64,000 bases of DNA from Serratia sp. H1w (lineage in GTDB: Bacteria > Pseudomonadota > Gammaproteobacteria > Enterobacterales > Enterobacteriaceae). Below the pieces are notes generated by a model that saw only the letters and a list, made by a program, of their open reading frames with translations, had not been told where the DNA came from and made no database searches. Of this stretch, positions 9,295-17,629 are shown piece after piece (the stretch's first letter is position 1; the number at the start of each line of letters is the position of its first letter). The translations under genes were made by a program, and so were the position numbers. The DNA lies in NCBI RefSeq assembly GCF_000633355.1, contig NZ_AYMQ01000057.1, positions 51,922-115,921 on the forward strand. Direction: 5' to 3'.

Positions 9295-11658
9295 ATGAAA
9301 ATCCTTCCTGCATCTGCTGTGGCAAAACGCTGGCTGCAAAATATCTTGATGGCGGTATTTCTGCTGGCGCTGGGCCTGGTGGGGGCGCGGCTGTGGCCAC
9401 ATCCTCCTCTTTCGCAGGGGGTGCCTTTCTCCACGGTTTACTACGATCGTCACGGGACGCTGATGCGCCTCACGTTGGCCAATGACGATCGCTATCGCCT
9501 GTGGACACCGTTGGAAAAGGTCTCGCCGTTGGCGGTGCAGGGTATTTTGCTGCATGAAGACCGCTGGTTCTATTACAACCCCGGATTCAACCCTGTCAGC
9601 CTGTTGCGTGGCTTTTGGCGTAGCTACGTTGCCGGTGGCAAAATGCAGGGCGGTTCAACCATCACCATGCAGTTGGCGCGGATGCATTGGCATCTGAACA
9701 CCCGCACACCGGGCGGTAAGCTGATGCAGGTGCTGCGGGCCGTTCAGTTGGAGCTCAGCTACTCCAAGCACGATATTCTGGAAGCCTATCTGAATTACGC
9801 CCCTTATGGCCGCAATATTGAAAGCATCGGTGCCGCCAGCCTGATCTATTTTGCCAAGGCACCACAGGATCTGACCTTGCCAGAGGCGCTGACGCTCTCG
9901 GTATTACCGCAGTCCCCAAGTTATCGTATTGACCCTAAAACCGGCGTATTGGGACAAGCCCTGACGCAGGCCCGCAACCGCCTGTTCCAGCGTTGGCAAG
10001 GCGTGCATGCCACCGACAGCAGCCAGCGGGCCTTGTTCCAGCTGCCTTTGGCACTGCGCCAGCCGGAGCGGATGCCGTACATTGCTCCACACTTTATTGA
10101 ACAGTTGCGCCAACAGACCCAACAGTTGGTGCAGTTGGATACCCGTGTGGATACCGAGCTGGACGCCGGGCTACAGCGATTGGTCGAAAGACAGGTGAAC
10201 GCGTTTATCGTCCGCAACCAGAGCCGGGGGATCCATAATGCGGCGGTGCTACTGGTGGATAGCCGTGATATGGGGATACGGGCGCTGGTCGGCTCTGCCG
10301 ACTATTACAACCGCGAGATCCAGGGGCAGGTAAACGGAACCAATGCCAAGCGTTCTCCTGGCTCGACCCTCAAGCCCTTTATTTATGCCTTGGGGATGGA
10401 GCAGGGCGTACTGCATCCAATGACCATATTGAAAGACGTGCCTTCGTCATTTGGTGCCTATGCGCCAGAGAACTTTGACCGGCGTTTCCTGGGGCCGGTT
10501 ACGGCGACGGATGCGTTGAATTTCAGCCGTAATATTCCGGCGGTGTACGTGGCTTCCCAGCTACGACAGCCCACGTTTTATCAGTTTTTAAGCCTGTCCG
10601 GCATCGCCAACATGGCCAGTGAAAATCATTATGGGTTGTCGCTGGTGTTGGGCGGCGGCGAGATTACTGCCCAAGAACTGGCGAAGCTGTATGCGCTGTT
10701 GGCCAACCGGGGCGTATTGCGCCCATTGCGGATGCAGAAGAGTGATGCTTATCCGCCACCGATCCGTCTGCTCAGTGCGGAAGCCAGTTACACGACGCTG
10801 GATATGCTGCGCCAGCATCGTCGGCCTGGTGACACTCTGGCGCAGCGCTCGTCAGCGTTGCCGGTCTATTGGAAAACCGGCACGTCCTGGGGATTCCGTG
10901 ATGCCTGGAGCGTGGGGATCTTCGGGCCTTACGTGCTGGTGGTGTGGGAAGGCAATTTCGACAGCAGAGGTAATAACGTATTTGTGGGGGCCGAAGCGGC
11001 TGCCCCGCTATTTTTCAATATCATCGACAGCATTAACGCCAGCTATCCGGCCTTGCAGGAGCCGAAGCACCCGTTCCCGAAACAGTTGAAGCGGGTGGAT
11101 ATCTGTCTGGCCAGCGGTAACCTGCCGACACAATGGTGCCAGCAGAAAGGGAAAACCTGGTTTATCCCCGGCAAGTCACCGATCAAGGTCGATACCGTTT
11201 ATCGTCCGGTGGTGCTGGATATTCACAGCGGTGAGGTGGCTTGCCCGCCGTATGACGCAACGGAAACCCGCACCGAGGTGTTTGAGTTCTGGCCTTCCGA
11301 TCTGGCCAACGTGTTTGCACAGGCCGGATTGCCCAAGCGGGCCCCGCCGGTAAACCGTTGCAAGGATAATGCGGTAGTGGTCAGTGGCAGCCCGCCGCGC
11401 ATTACTTCACCGCTGAAAAATACCACCTACACCTTGCGGCAATCGCAGCAGGGGCGTGACAAAATCGCCTTTAATGCGGTAACGGACGCGGACAGTAAAA
11501 CGGTGTATTGGTTTGTCGATGATATTTATCTTGGTAGCAGCGCCAGTAAAACCGCCATCGACTGGCGGCCGGTGAACAATGGCCAGTACCGCATCCGGGC
11601 CGTAGACGATCATGGTCGTGCCGATAGTCGCCTGATCACCATTGAGCTGGTGAACTAG
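9295..11658 (+). CDS. pbpC: Penicillin-binding protein 1C (bifunctional glycosyltransferase/transpeptidase)
   Basis: The product is 787 residues (E. coli PBP1C 770). An N-terminal membrane anchor lies near residues 15-33. The GT51 glycosyltransferase domain has catalytic Glu88 in HEDRWFY and GGSTITMQ at 119-126. The transpeptidase domain has Ser357-T-L-Lys360, an SRN motif (NFSRNIP) and KTGTS. A C-terminal BiPBP_C beta domain follows. It polymerises and cross-links peptidoglycan at the inner membrane. The A2M-pbpC pair is a conserved arrangement proposed to defend and repair the wall when the outer membrane is breached. The gap to A2M is 55 bp. Confidence 0.96.
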   Translation: MKILPASAVAKRWLQNILMAVFLLALGLVGARLWPHPPLSQGVPFSTVYYDRHGTLMRLTLANDDRYRLWTPLEKVSPLAVQGILLHEDRWFYYNPGFNPVSLLRGFWRSYVAGGKMQGGSTITMQLARMHWHLNTRTPGGKLMQVLRAVQLELSYSKHDILEAYLNYAPYGRNIESIGAASLIYFAKAPQDLTLPEALTLSVLPQSPSYRIDPKTGVLGQALTQARNRLFQRWQGVHATDSSQRALFQLPLALRQPERMPYIAPHFIEQLRQQTQQLVQLDTRVDTELDAGLQRLVERQVNAFIVRNQSRGIHNAAVLLVDSRDMGIRALVGSADYYNREIQGQVNGTNAKRSPGSTLKPFIYALGMEQGVLHPMTILKDVPSSFGAYAPENFDRRFLGPVTATDALNFSRNIPAVYVASQLRQPTFYQFLSLSGIANMASENHYGLSLVLGGGEITAQELAKLYALLANRGVLRPLRMQKSDAYPPPIRLLSAEASYTTLDMLRQHRRPGDTLAQRSSALPVYWKTGTSWGFRDAWSVGIFGPYVLVVWEGNFDSRGNNVFVGAEAAAPLFFNIIDSINASYPALQEPKHPFPKQLKRVDICLASGNLPTQWCQQKGKTWFIPGKSPIKVDTVYRPVVLDIHSGEVACPPYDATETRTEVFEFWPSDLANVFAQAGLPKRAPPVNRCKDNAVVVSGSPPRITSPLKNTTYTLRQSQQGRDKIAFNAVTDADSKTVYWFVDDIYLGSSASKTAIDWRPVNNGQYRIRAVDDHGRADSRLITIELVN

Positions 11659-11817
11659 GCCCCTCACCCTGGTCCTCTATCGATTGTGCTGCGATTTTAC
11701 TCTCGCATTTGGCCCTAACACGGGCGCAGCATGCAGCGCCCCTACGCAGTTCCACATTAGCTGCCAACGACGCTGAACTGGCTCCCTCGCCCTATGGGAG
11801 AGGGTTGGGGTGAGGGT
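11659..11817. repeat. Composite intergenic repeat, full length (copy B)
   Basis: This is a left arm CCCCTCACCCTGG, a core around ACGGGCGCAGCATGCAGCGC (11720-11749) and an inverted right arm CCCTCGCCCTATGGGAGAGGG with GGGTGAGGG. It fills the whole space between the convergent pbpC and iminopeptidase genes, starting right after one stop codon and ending 2 bp before the other. Confidence 0.82.
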
Positions 11818-11819
11818 GA

Positions 11820-13106
11820 TCACCTTGGGTAAATCCCCGCTTCCTGCGCCATGGTTTGCAGATGACCAAAAACATTACCGACGCGTAAGCCGTTATGTTC
11901 ATACTCGTTGGTGATCCACGGCGTCAGATTGCCTACCTGCTGCGCCGTTGCCAACGAGAGCTGCAAATCAACATACATATCGCTGAAATAAATGGCGGCA
12001 AACACCGGTACCTGATTGTCGAGCAGGCGATCGCTGTTATACAGCGGTGACCATACCCGGCGCTCGGCCAGCAGTTTAACCGGCTCATTGAAGGGACGTA
12101 GGGCGGCGATATCGGTGAACATCCAGGGATAGATCATCTCTCCGGTCAGGTAGAGCGGGCGTCGATCCCCGGCGAAGGCCTCGAAGCTACCTCTTTGCCG
12201 CTCGGCAGCCCAGTTGGTAGCCTTATCCTGAGCGTAAATACTTTCATGCAGCGCAGCAAACAGCGGATTCTCCGCGTAGCTGGTCAGTGCCATCACCTGT
12301 GACAGGAAGGTGTCGCTGAATTCGCCGTCCGGGTTAAAGGCTTCATCAAACAGCCACAGCAGCCGTTCGTAGCCTTCACTCATGCCAAGAACGATCCCCA
12401 GGCTTTGCAGGCGGCGTACGGTCAGCCGATCGCCATCGGGCAGCAACACCTCTTGCTGTTCCAGCTTGTCGGCAATCTGGGCGATCAACGGCTCCAGATG
12501 CGGGTAGCGCTGATAGAAGATGCGGTTTTTGGCCACCACCTGCGGATAGGTATGAGCGTAGACTTCATCGGCATCGGGTTGCAGGCTGGACAGGCCGCCG
12601 GTCATAAAGCAGCAGTGCAGACCCTCTGGTGCCTGGGAAAGATAGGTCAGCGTGATAAAGCCGCCGTAGCTTTGCCCCAGCGTGCTCCACGGGCGATCGC
12701 CAAAGCAGTTTTTACGCAGATATTCGGCATCGCTGACGATCGAATCGGCGCGGAAGCAGGCCAGGTAATCTGCCGCCTGGTGAGCGGTTAACCCGGCCAG
12801 ACTCTTACCTTCAATGCGTGTGCTGCGCCCGGTGCCACGCTGATCGAGCAGGATCACCCGGTAACTTTTCAGGGCTTCGGCAATCCAACTGCTGCGCGCC
12901 GTAGGACGTGGGCTTTTGCCCCCTGGGCCACCTTGTAAAAACAGCAGGCAAGGCAGTTGTTCATCGCGGCGCAACGGGTCAACCAATTCACGGGCAAAGA
13001 CTTCGATGGTGCGGGCATCCTGGCTATCGAACCAATTGAGCGGGACTTGAACAACATGTTCACGCACCCATATCGCTGGCAACAAATATTCTCTTTCAAC
13101 ACTCAT
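11820..13106 (-). CDS. pip: Proline iminopeptidase, alpha/beta hydrolase (peptidase S33)
   Basis: The product is 428 residues. FLQGGPGG at 57-63 forms the oxyanion region, LLDQRGTG follows at 87-93, and the nucleophile elbow GQSYGG places catalytic Ser at 146. The large cap insertion is typical of the S33 aminopeptidase type acting on N-terminal proline. No signal peptide is seen, so it is probably cytosolic. It is convergent with pbpC, from which it is separated only by a composite repeat. The exact substrate preference cannot be read from sequence. Confidence 0.88.
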   Translation of the reverse strand: MSVEREYLLPAIWVREHVVQVPLNWFDSQDARTIEVFARELVDPLRRDEQLPCLLFLQGGPGGKSPRPTARSSWIAEALKSYRVILLDQRGTGRSTRIEGKSLAGLTAHQAADYLACFRADSIVSDAEYLRKNCFGDRPWSTLGQSYGGFITLTYLSQAPEGLHCCFMTGGLSSLQPDADEVYAHTYPQVVAKNRIFYQRYPHLEPLIAQIADKLEQQEVLLPDGDRLTVRRLQSLGIVLGMSEGYERLLWLFDEAFNPDGEFSDTFLSQVMALTSYAENPLFAALHESIYAQDKATNWAAERQRGSFEAFAGDRRPLYLTGEMIYPWMFTDIAALRPFNEPVKLLAERRVWSPLYNSDRLLDNQVPVFAAIYFSDMYVDLQLSLATAQQVGNLTPWITNEYEHNGLRVGNVFGHLQTMAQEAGIYPR

Positions 13107-13354
13107 GTTTTTCTCATCCTTAGAGGTGTGCTCTCTTTTTTGTTGCGGTTATTTTAATGTCAAAGAGGTTTGTATCTGGATCATATCAAGCCGCCCCATT
13201 TTATCGACAGGTAACAGTGTTCCCGATTTCTAAGAGCGAGCATCAGCGTAACAGGAGAAAGGGACTTGGCAAACGCGTTGCTGGTTGAAATTTAAGCTAT
13301 GCGGAAAAGATTATTTTTGGATAAGGGCTGTTAGGCGAATGAAGGCAAAGCAGG

Positions 13355-13379
13355 GACTGGTGGCAGGGAGCCACCAGTC
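13355..13379 (-). other. Hairpin downstream of the acylase gene
   Basis: GACTGGTGG at 13355-13363 pairs with CCACCAGTC at 13371-13379. It lies 15 bp beyond the frameshift-restored stop codon of the minus-strand acylase gene, as expected for a 3' end hairpin, though there is no U-run. The remainder of 13107-13393 contains no recognisable gene. Confidence 0.5.
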
Positions 13380-13393
13380 GGTATTGCGCGGGG

Positions 13394-14480
13394 TCAGCCG
13401 TTATCTGCTATGTCTGCGGCAAGGAACTCAAAGGGAGGGCTGGTTTTAAACTCTGCGGAAGCCTCACCGTTAAAATCTGCCATTTCATCTTTACCCAATG
13501 TCAGTTTTTTTTACCGGTGCACCAGCAGCAAAATCCACCTGCTTCAGGTCTACCCAAAAAGTACTGCTGCCCAGTGCCGATTCAAAATAGTACAGCTTGT
13601 TCTTTTGATCGGCCAATGTGCGCCAACGGGTGGATGATATATTGGGTTCGTCAGGGGTGGTGATACCAAAGGGCACGGAAACATTGCGCATCACGCTCAG
13701 TACGCTAGAAGCAGCCAGCCTGGCCTGATGATATTTCGGGATAGCGTTGATATAAAACTGGGCACGTACAAAACGGTCGGCAGCACGATTGGTGCCCGGC
13801 AGCATGACGTTACCGCCAATCCCTTGCCAGTATGTGTTGATGGCCAATTGCTGATCGAAGGAAGGGGAGTTGGTCAAAACCTGATAATCACGGCTATGGT
13901 GGATCACCAACTTGCCGTTAATGTATTCGAACATAGCGCTGTCACCACTAGCATCTGACAGCGACAGATGAAGGGCGGCCATACGTTGCTGGCCAGGCAC
14001 GCCGCCGGTCACGACGATAAAGGGCTCGTTTTCCAGCGTGTTTACCGCTTCTTGCACCGTAGCGAAATTATCCAACACATACTGCGCCCATGCCGCCAAC
14101 GATAAGGTTGGCTTCTGGCCATCGAATGCCGGGTATTGGGATTCAACCAACCATAACAGATTGGCTACCAGGCCTTTTTCATTCATGCCGTCGGTTGTCG
14201 CAATACCATAGGCGGAAGTCACGACGCTGCCGTATTTAGCTGTCCATTTGATAGAGTTGCTGCCAGCATTGCCGTTACGCTCCATCCCTTGCGGGAAAAG
14301 CCATAGGTCAGAGTGCAGGTCTTCTTTCCAGTCCATCGTGCGGCCAGTGATCACCAGGTTATCTTCGCCGTGATAAACCGCGCGAGTGCAGGCCATCGCC
14401 AACTGTGGTGAAAGCAGGAGGCTGAGTACCGACAGTAAAACGGTAGCCAGCGAAAGCGTTGTATTCCAGTTCATCTTCAT
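13394..14480 (-). pseudogene. Choloylglycine hydrolase/penicillin V acylase family protein, frameshifted in an A8 tract
   Basis: The readable frame is 329 residues (13491-14480). A signal peptide ends in LAMA, and cleavage exposes the nucleophile Cys31 (C-T-R). Arg47 and Asp50 then sit at mature positions 17 and 20, as in penicillin V acylases (Ntn hydrolases). The frame stops at KKTDIG just after eight A (13505-13512 on the plus strand). Removing one A gives KKLTLGKDEMADFNGEASAE and 17 further residues to a stop at 13394-13396, a coding-like tail that resembles the family C-terminus as I recall it. The gene is therefore frameshifted, wrongly sequenced, or read by slippage. It would hydrolyse amide bonds in the periplasm (penicillin V, bile salts or N-acyl homoserine lactones). 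Confidence 0.8.
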
Positions 14481-14681
14481 CTCATCTTGCTAATTTTTTA
14501 CAGTGTAGGTACTCCCGCCCCGCTGGGCAAAAGTGAATATGCCAAACAGGATTTTCGTTTCGTTATTATTTATGTTTGGCGATAGAATCAATCGATTGGC
14601 TGTTTCCTTGGTGCTGCCTGGCTTTAATAAAAAGAATTAATGATTTAATTGCATGATTAATATATGGAATAAAGAGACTCT

Positions 14682-15440
14682 ATGAAAGTTTTGTACCAGG
14701 ATGAACATCTGATCGCCGTTAACAAACCCTCAGGTTGGCTGGTGCATCGTAGTTGGCTGGATCGTCACGAGACGAAGTTCGTGATGCAAACTGTGCGCGA
14801 TCAGATTGGCCAGCACGTATTTACCGTGCACCGTCTGGATCGTCCCACTTCCGGCGTATTACTGATGGCTTTGTCGAGTGAGGTGGCCCGTTTACTGTCG
14901 CAACAGTTTGAACTGCATCAGGTGCAGAAAACGTATCACGCGGTGGTGCGTGGCTATGTTTTAGAGGGCGGCACTGTTGATTATGCGCTGACGGAAGAGC
15001 TGGATAAGCTGGCAGACAAGCATGCCAATCCGGATAAAGCCCCTAAACCGGCGGTGAGCCATTACCAGCCGTTGGCTACGGTAGAAATGCCGGTGGCCAT
15101 TGGCCGCTATGACAGTTCACGCTATAGCCTGGTTGAGCTAAAGCCAGAAACCGGGCGTAAGCACCAGCTGCGCCGGCATATGGTACATCTGCGCCATCCG
15201 ATCATTGGGGATACCGCGCATGGCGATCTGAAGCAAAACCGTGGGATGGCCGAACATTTTGGTTGTTCACGCTTGATGCTGCACGCCAGCCATCTACAGT
15301 TGAACCATCCCGTAAGCGGCGAGCCTCTGCATATTTCCGCGCCTTGGGAGGCGGATTGGCAAGGCGTGATCTCACAGTTTGGCTGGCAAGACATGTTGCC
15401 GGAACTTGAGTTTGTGTCAACTAACGGTCAGGATAGCTGA
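14682..15440 (+). CDS. truC: tRNA pseudouridine(65) synthase
   Basis: The product is 252 residues of the RluA family. The catalytic motif HRLDRPTSG places Asp at 53 (Asp54 in E. coli TruC). VNKPSGWLVH lies near the N-terminus, and the KPETGRKHQLR block follows in the second half. It converts U65 in the T-arm region of tRNA-Ile and tRNA-Asp to pseudouridine. yqcA follows 33 bp later as in E. coli. The 201 bp upstream, shared with the divergent acylase gene, is AT-rich and probably holds both promoters. Confidence 0.94.
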   Translation: MKVLYQDEHLIAVNKPSGWLVHRSWLDRHETKFVMQTVRDQIGQHVFTVHRLDRPTSGVLLMALSSEVARLLSQQFELHQVQKTYHAVVRGYVLEGGTVDYALTEELDKLADKHANPDKAPKPAVSHYQPLATVEMPVAIGRYDSSRYSLVELKPETGRKHQLRRHMVHLRHPIIGDTAHGDLKQNRGMAEHFGCSRLMLHASHLQLNHPVSGEPLHISAPWEADWQGVISQFGWQDMLPELEFVSTNGQDS

Positions 15441-15473
15441 TCATTTTTTAAAGGTAATAAGGGAGCAGTCACG

Positions 15474-15923
15474 ATGGCTCAGGTCGGCATTTTCGTAGGA
15501 ACGGTCTACGGTAATTCTTTGTTGGTGGCGGAAGAAGCGGAAAATATCCTGCAAGAACAGGGCCATGAGGTCAAACTGTTTGAGGAGGGGACGCTGGCAG
15601 AGTGGCAGTTTTATCGCCAGCATTACGCGCTGGTTGTTACTTCCACCACCGGGCAAGGGGATTTGCCAGACAGCATTGCACCGCTGTTTCAGGCGATCCG
15701 CGACCAGGTGGGCTATCAGCCGGAACTGCGCTATGGCCTGATTGCGTTGGGCGATAGCAGCTACGACAACTTCTGCGGAGCCGGGCGCAGCTTTGATTCC
15801 TTGCTGCAAGAGCAGGGGGCGACACGTATCGGTGAAGTGTTAGAGATCGATGCGATTGAACAACCCGAGCCTGAAGTGGTTTCCTGCCCGTGGGTAGAGC
15901 AGTGGGGCGCAATGCTGAAATAG
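15474..15923 (+). CDS. yqcA: Flavodoxin-like protein YqcA
   Basis: The product is 149 residues, identical in length to E. coli YqcA. The N-terminal FMN phosphate loop reads GTVYGNS (about 9-15). [10 protein letters not shown] supplies the second FMN loop and [14 protein letters not shown] the third. It is a short-chain flavodoxin of the MioC/YqcA type that carries one FMN in the cytosol; its redox partner is not established. GGGAG lies upstream of the ATG. It is the distal gene of truC-yqcA. Confidence 0.93.
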   Translation: MAQVGIFVGTVYGNSLLVAEEAENILQEQGHEVKLFEEGTLAEWQFYRQHYALVVTSTTGQGDLPDSIAPLFQAIRDQVGYQPELRYGLIALGDSSYDNFCGAGRSFDSLLQEQGATRIGEVLEIDAIEQPEPEVVSCPWVEQWGAMLK

Positions 15924-15929
15924 GTTTTT

Positions 15930-15959
15930 GGTGCCTGAAGGCTATTTCAGGCACCCTTT
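15930..15959 (+). terminator. Terminator-like hairpin after yqcA
   Basis: A 10-bp perfect stem (GGTGCCTGAA at 15930-15939, TTCAGGCACC at 15946-15955) is followed by a short CTTTG. It lies between the convergent yqcA and yieK-like genes. Confidence 0.7.
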
Positions 15960-15962
15960 GCC

Positions 15963-16691
15963 TCAATCAACCTTTGTCAACCGGGATGCTGCCGCAACGT
16001 CAGCCAGCAGGGTACATGCCGGGTGAAAACGCAATAGTGAAGCCGGGACGCTTTCTGTCAGCGGCCCTTCCAGTGCCTGTTGCAGTATCGCAGCCTTATT
16101 CTCTCCGCCGACCATCAGAAGGATATTTTTGGCCTGCATGATGCTCTTCAACCCCAAAGAGAAATAAGCGTCGGGAACGCGTTCCTGACCGCCCACCTCA
16201 TTGGCCAATACCGCCATCAACTCGGGATTGGCACGATCGACGGCGATCCGGCGAGCCTCGCTGTCAAACGCGCTACCCGGCAGGTTGGCGGCAAGATGCC
16301 CGTCACTGCCCAGCCCCAGGATCAGTAAATCAATCCCACCCTCTGCGGCGATCTGACGGTCGGCCTGGCGATAGCTGCTGCCGTTCAGTGGATGAATACG
16401 TTCAGCGGGTACGCCTGCCGGTTGGAATAGGTGGCGTTGCAGATGGCGATAAATGGCCCCGGTCTCAGTTTCATGAGGATGGAAAGGCACCTCATCTTGA
16501 GTGTAGTAATGCACATGTTGGTAGCTTGGGTTATCGCGCAACTGCGGGGCCAGCAACTGATATAAAGCTAGCGGCGTTGAACCGCCGGTGGGGGCAAAGT
16601 TGAAGCGTGTTTGCTGCTGCATGGCCTGCAAGATATACGTCGCGGCCTGCTGATTAAGCCGTGCCATATCGGGGAATAATTCTATCTTCAT
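15963..16691 (-). CDS. YieK-like glucosamine-6-phosphate isomerase/6-phosphogluconolactonase family protein
   Basis: The product is 242 residues with the sugar-phosphate isomerase fold. PTGGSTP (34-40) forms the phosphate loop, and LLILGLGSDGHLAANLPG carries the family active-site block. KSIMQAKNILLMVGG and GPLTESVPAS follow, as in E. coli YieK. The start is the Met of MKIELF, preceded by AGGAAGAG; an earlier in-frame ATG falls inside the leader terminator. E. coli yieK belongs to the extended bgl operon, and this gene has its own bgl-type RAT leader. A role in beta-glucoside or amino-sugar phosphate metabolism is inferred; the exact reaction is unknown. Confidence 0.85.
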   Translation of the reverse strand: MKIELFPDMARLNQQAATYILQAMQQQTRFNFAPTGGSTPLALYQLLAPQLRDNPSYQHVHYYTQDEVPFHPHETETGAIYRHLQRHLFQPAGVPAERIHPLNGSSYRQADRQIAAEGGIDLLILGLGSDGHLAANLPGSAFDSEARRIAVDRANPELMAVLANEVGGQERVPDAYFSLGLKSIMQAKNILLMVGGENKAAILQQALEGPLTESVPASLLRFHPACTLLADVAAASRLTKVD

Positions 16692-16728
16692 CAAACTCTT
16701 CCTGAAGGTGATGTGGTGAACGCAAAGC

Positions 16729-16816
16729 AAAAAAAAACCTAATCCCTTAAGCACTCAAGGCCGAAGCCATCAAGCGTTAAAGAATTAGGTTTTGCCTGCC
16801 GGAGCAGTAACAATCC
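16729..16816 (-). promoter_or_regulatory. BglG-type antiterminator (RAT) overlapping an intrinsic terminator
   Basis: Read on the minus strand, the RAT at 16816-16788 begins GGATTGTTACTGC and ends GGCAGGCAAAACC. This is nearly identical to the RNA site bound by BglG/LicT-family antiterminators. Its 3' end overlaps the 5' arm of a terminator: AAACCTAAT (16792-16784) pairs with ATTAGGTTT (16743-16735), followed by nine T (16737-16729). Antiterminator binding would hold the RAT hairpin and prevent termination before the yieK-like gene 38 bp further on. No bglG-like gene is in the window. Confidence 0.9.
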
Positions 16817-16832
16817 TGACGATTACCCGTTT

Positions 16833-16875
16833 ACCCTATCACAGGGAAAAGCGGCAAAATGTGACCCCACTCACC
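16833..16875 (-). promoter_or_regulatory. Candidate CRP-dependent promoter for the RAT leader
   Basis: TGTGA-CCCCAC-TCACC (16860-16875) matches the CRP consensus TGTGA-N6-TCACA at 9 of 10 positions. A poor -10 element, TAGGGT, lies at 16838-16833 on the minus strand. It would start transcription near 16826, placing the CRP site centre at about -41.5 (class II). The site overlaps the edge of a degenerate repeat, so it could be coincidental. Confidence 0.45.
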
Positions 16876-17008
16876 GACAGGGTGAGGGGACTGAGCGTGC
16901 CACAATTTACCCCTGCACCTGCCTGAGACTCCGGACTCGCTCCCTCTCCCAATCTCTGTGTTTATGAGATCCCTGGACTCCACAGCGGGAGAGGGCAGGG
17001 ATGAGGGG
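16865..17008. repeat. Degenerate composite intergenic repeat (copy C)
   Basis: It is recognisable by CCCCACTCACC with GGGTGAGGGG at the left, and by CTCCCTCTCCC with GGGAGAGGGCAGGGATGAGG at the right. The central GC-rich core is replaced by unrelated sequence. It occupies most of the gap between the yieK leader and yaeH. Confidence 0.6.
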
Positions 17009-17053
17009 CGACCGATCGCCCTAAACTGACAAATAATAGGCCGATGGTGGCGG

Positions 17054-17443
17054 TTATTTACCGCGCGTCAGCTTCTCCAGATCGGATTCGATCTCGGCAA
17101 TCTTGTTGGTGACTACGTTTTGCAAATGCTGCAGGTCATCGAGGATCTTGCGTTTCAGATCCACTTCCACCTGATCGCGCTGGCAGAGTTGATCCAGCTC
17201 GTCGATCACGTAGCGCAGGTTCGGGTTGATCTCATGGATCTCTTTGTAACCCTGGCCGGCATTGTCTGCCACCACGGTTTTGCGCTGGCGCGGATACTTG
17301 AACTTCACGCTCTTGGCAAAGAATTCGCCCTTGTCTTTACGGAAGTAAATCTTGAGGATGTCGTTATTGGCCTCCTGACGCAGGCTATAGCGATCGATAT
17401 CTTCCGGTTGATTGATTCCCAAGCTTTTCAGGTTATCGTACAT
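17054..17443 (-). CDS. yaeH: UPF0325 family protein YaeH
   Basis: The product is 129 residues (E. coli YaeH 128) with strong similarity throughout: [10 protein letters not shown] at the N-terminus, [16 protein letters not shown] core (here [12 protein letters not shown]), and a helical C-terminal half rich in charged residues. It is soluble and its function is unknown. It lies downstream of dapD on the same strand, as in E. coli, separated by the dapD terminator, so it probably has its own promoter within 17444-17590. Confidence 0.92.
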   Translation of the reverse strand: MYDNLKSLGINQPEDIDRYSLRQEANNDILKIYFRKDKGEFFAKSVKFKYPRQRKTVVADNAGQGYKEIHEINPNLRYVIDELDQLCQRDQVEVDLKRKILDDLQHLQNVVTNKIAEIESDLEKLTRGK

Positions 17444-17593
17444 ATAAGCGCCACCTTTTAATCAACTATATTCCCCTGAGCGCGCAATTCGCAGCGTTGT
17501 ACGCTGTAAACTGAAACACATCAGGAATATTCCACTGCCAGAGAGTATGGCGAAAACGCCCGTCAGAGACTGTGACGGACCGCGTATTGAAGG

Positions 17594-17621
17594 CAAAAAA
17601 ATGGCGGGTGCAACACCCGCC
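17594..17621 (-). terminator. dapD terminator
   Basis: On the minus strand an 8-bp stem (GGCGGGTG/CACCCGCC, plus positions 17603-17621) with a 3-nt loop is followed by A and seven T, 8 bp past the dapD stop codon. Confidence 0.9.
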
Positions 17622-17629
17622 GTTTAAGC

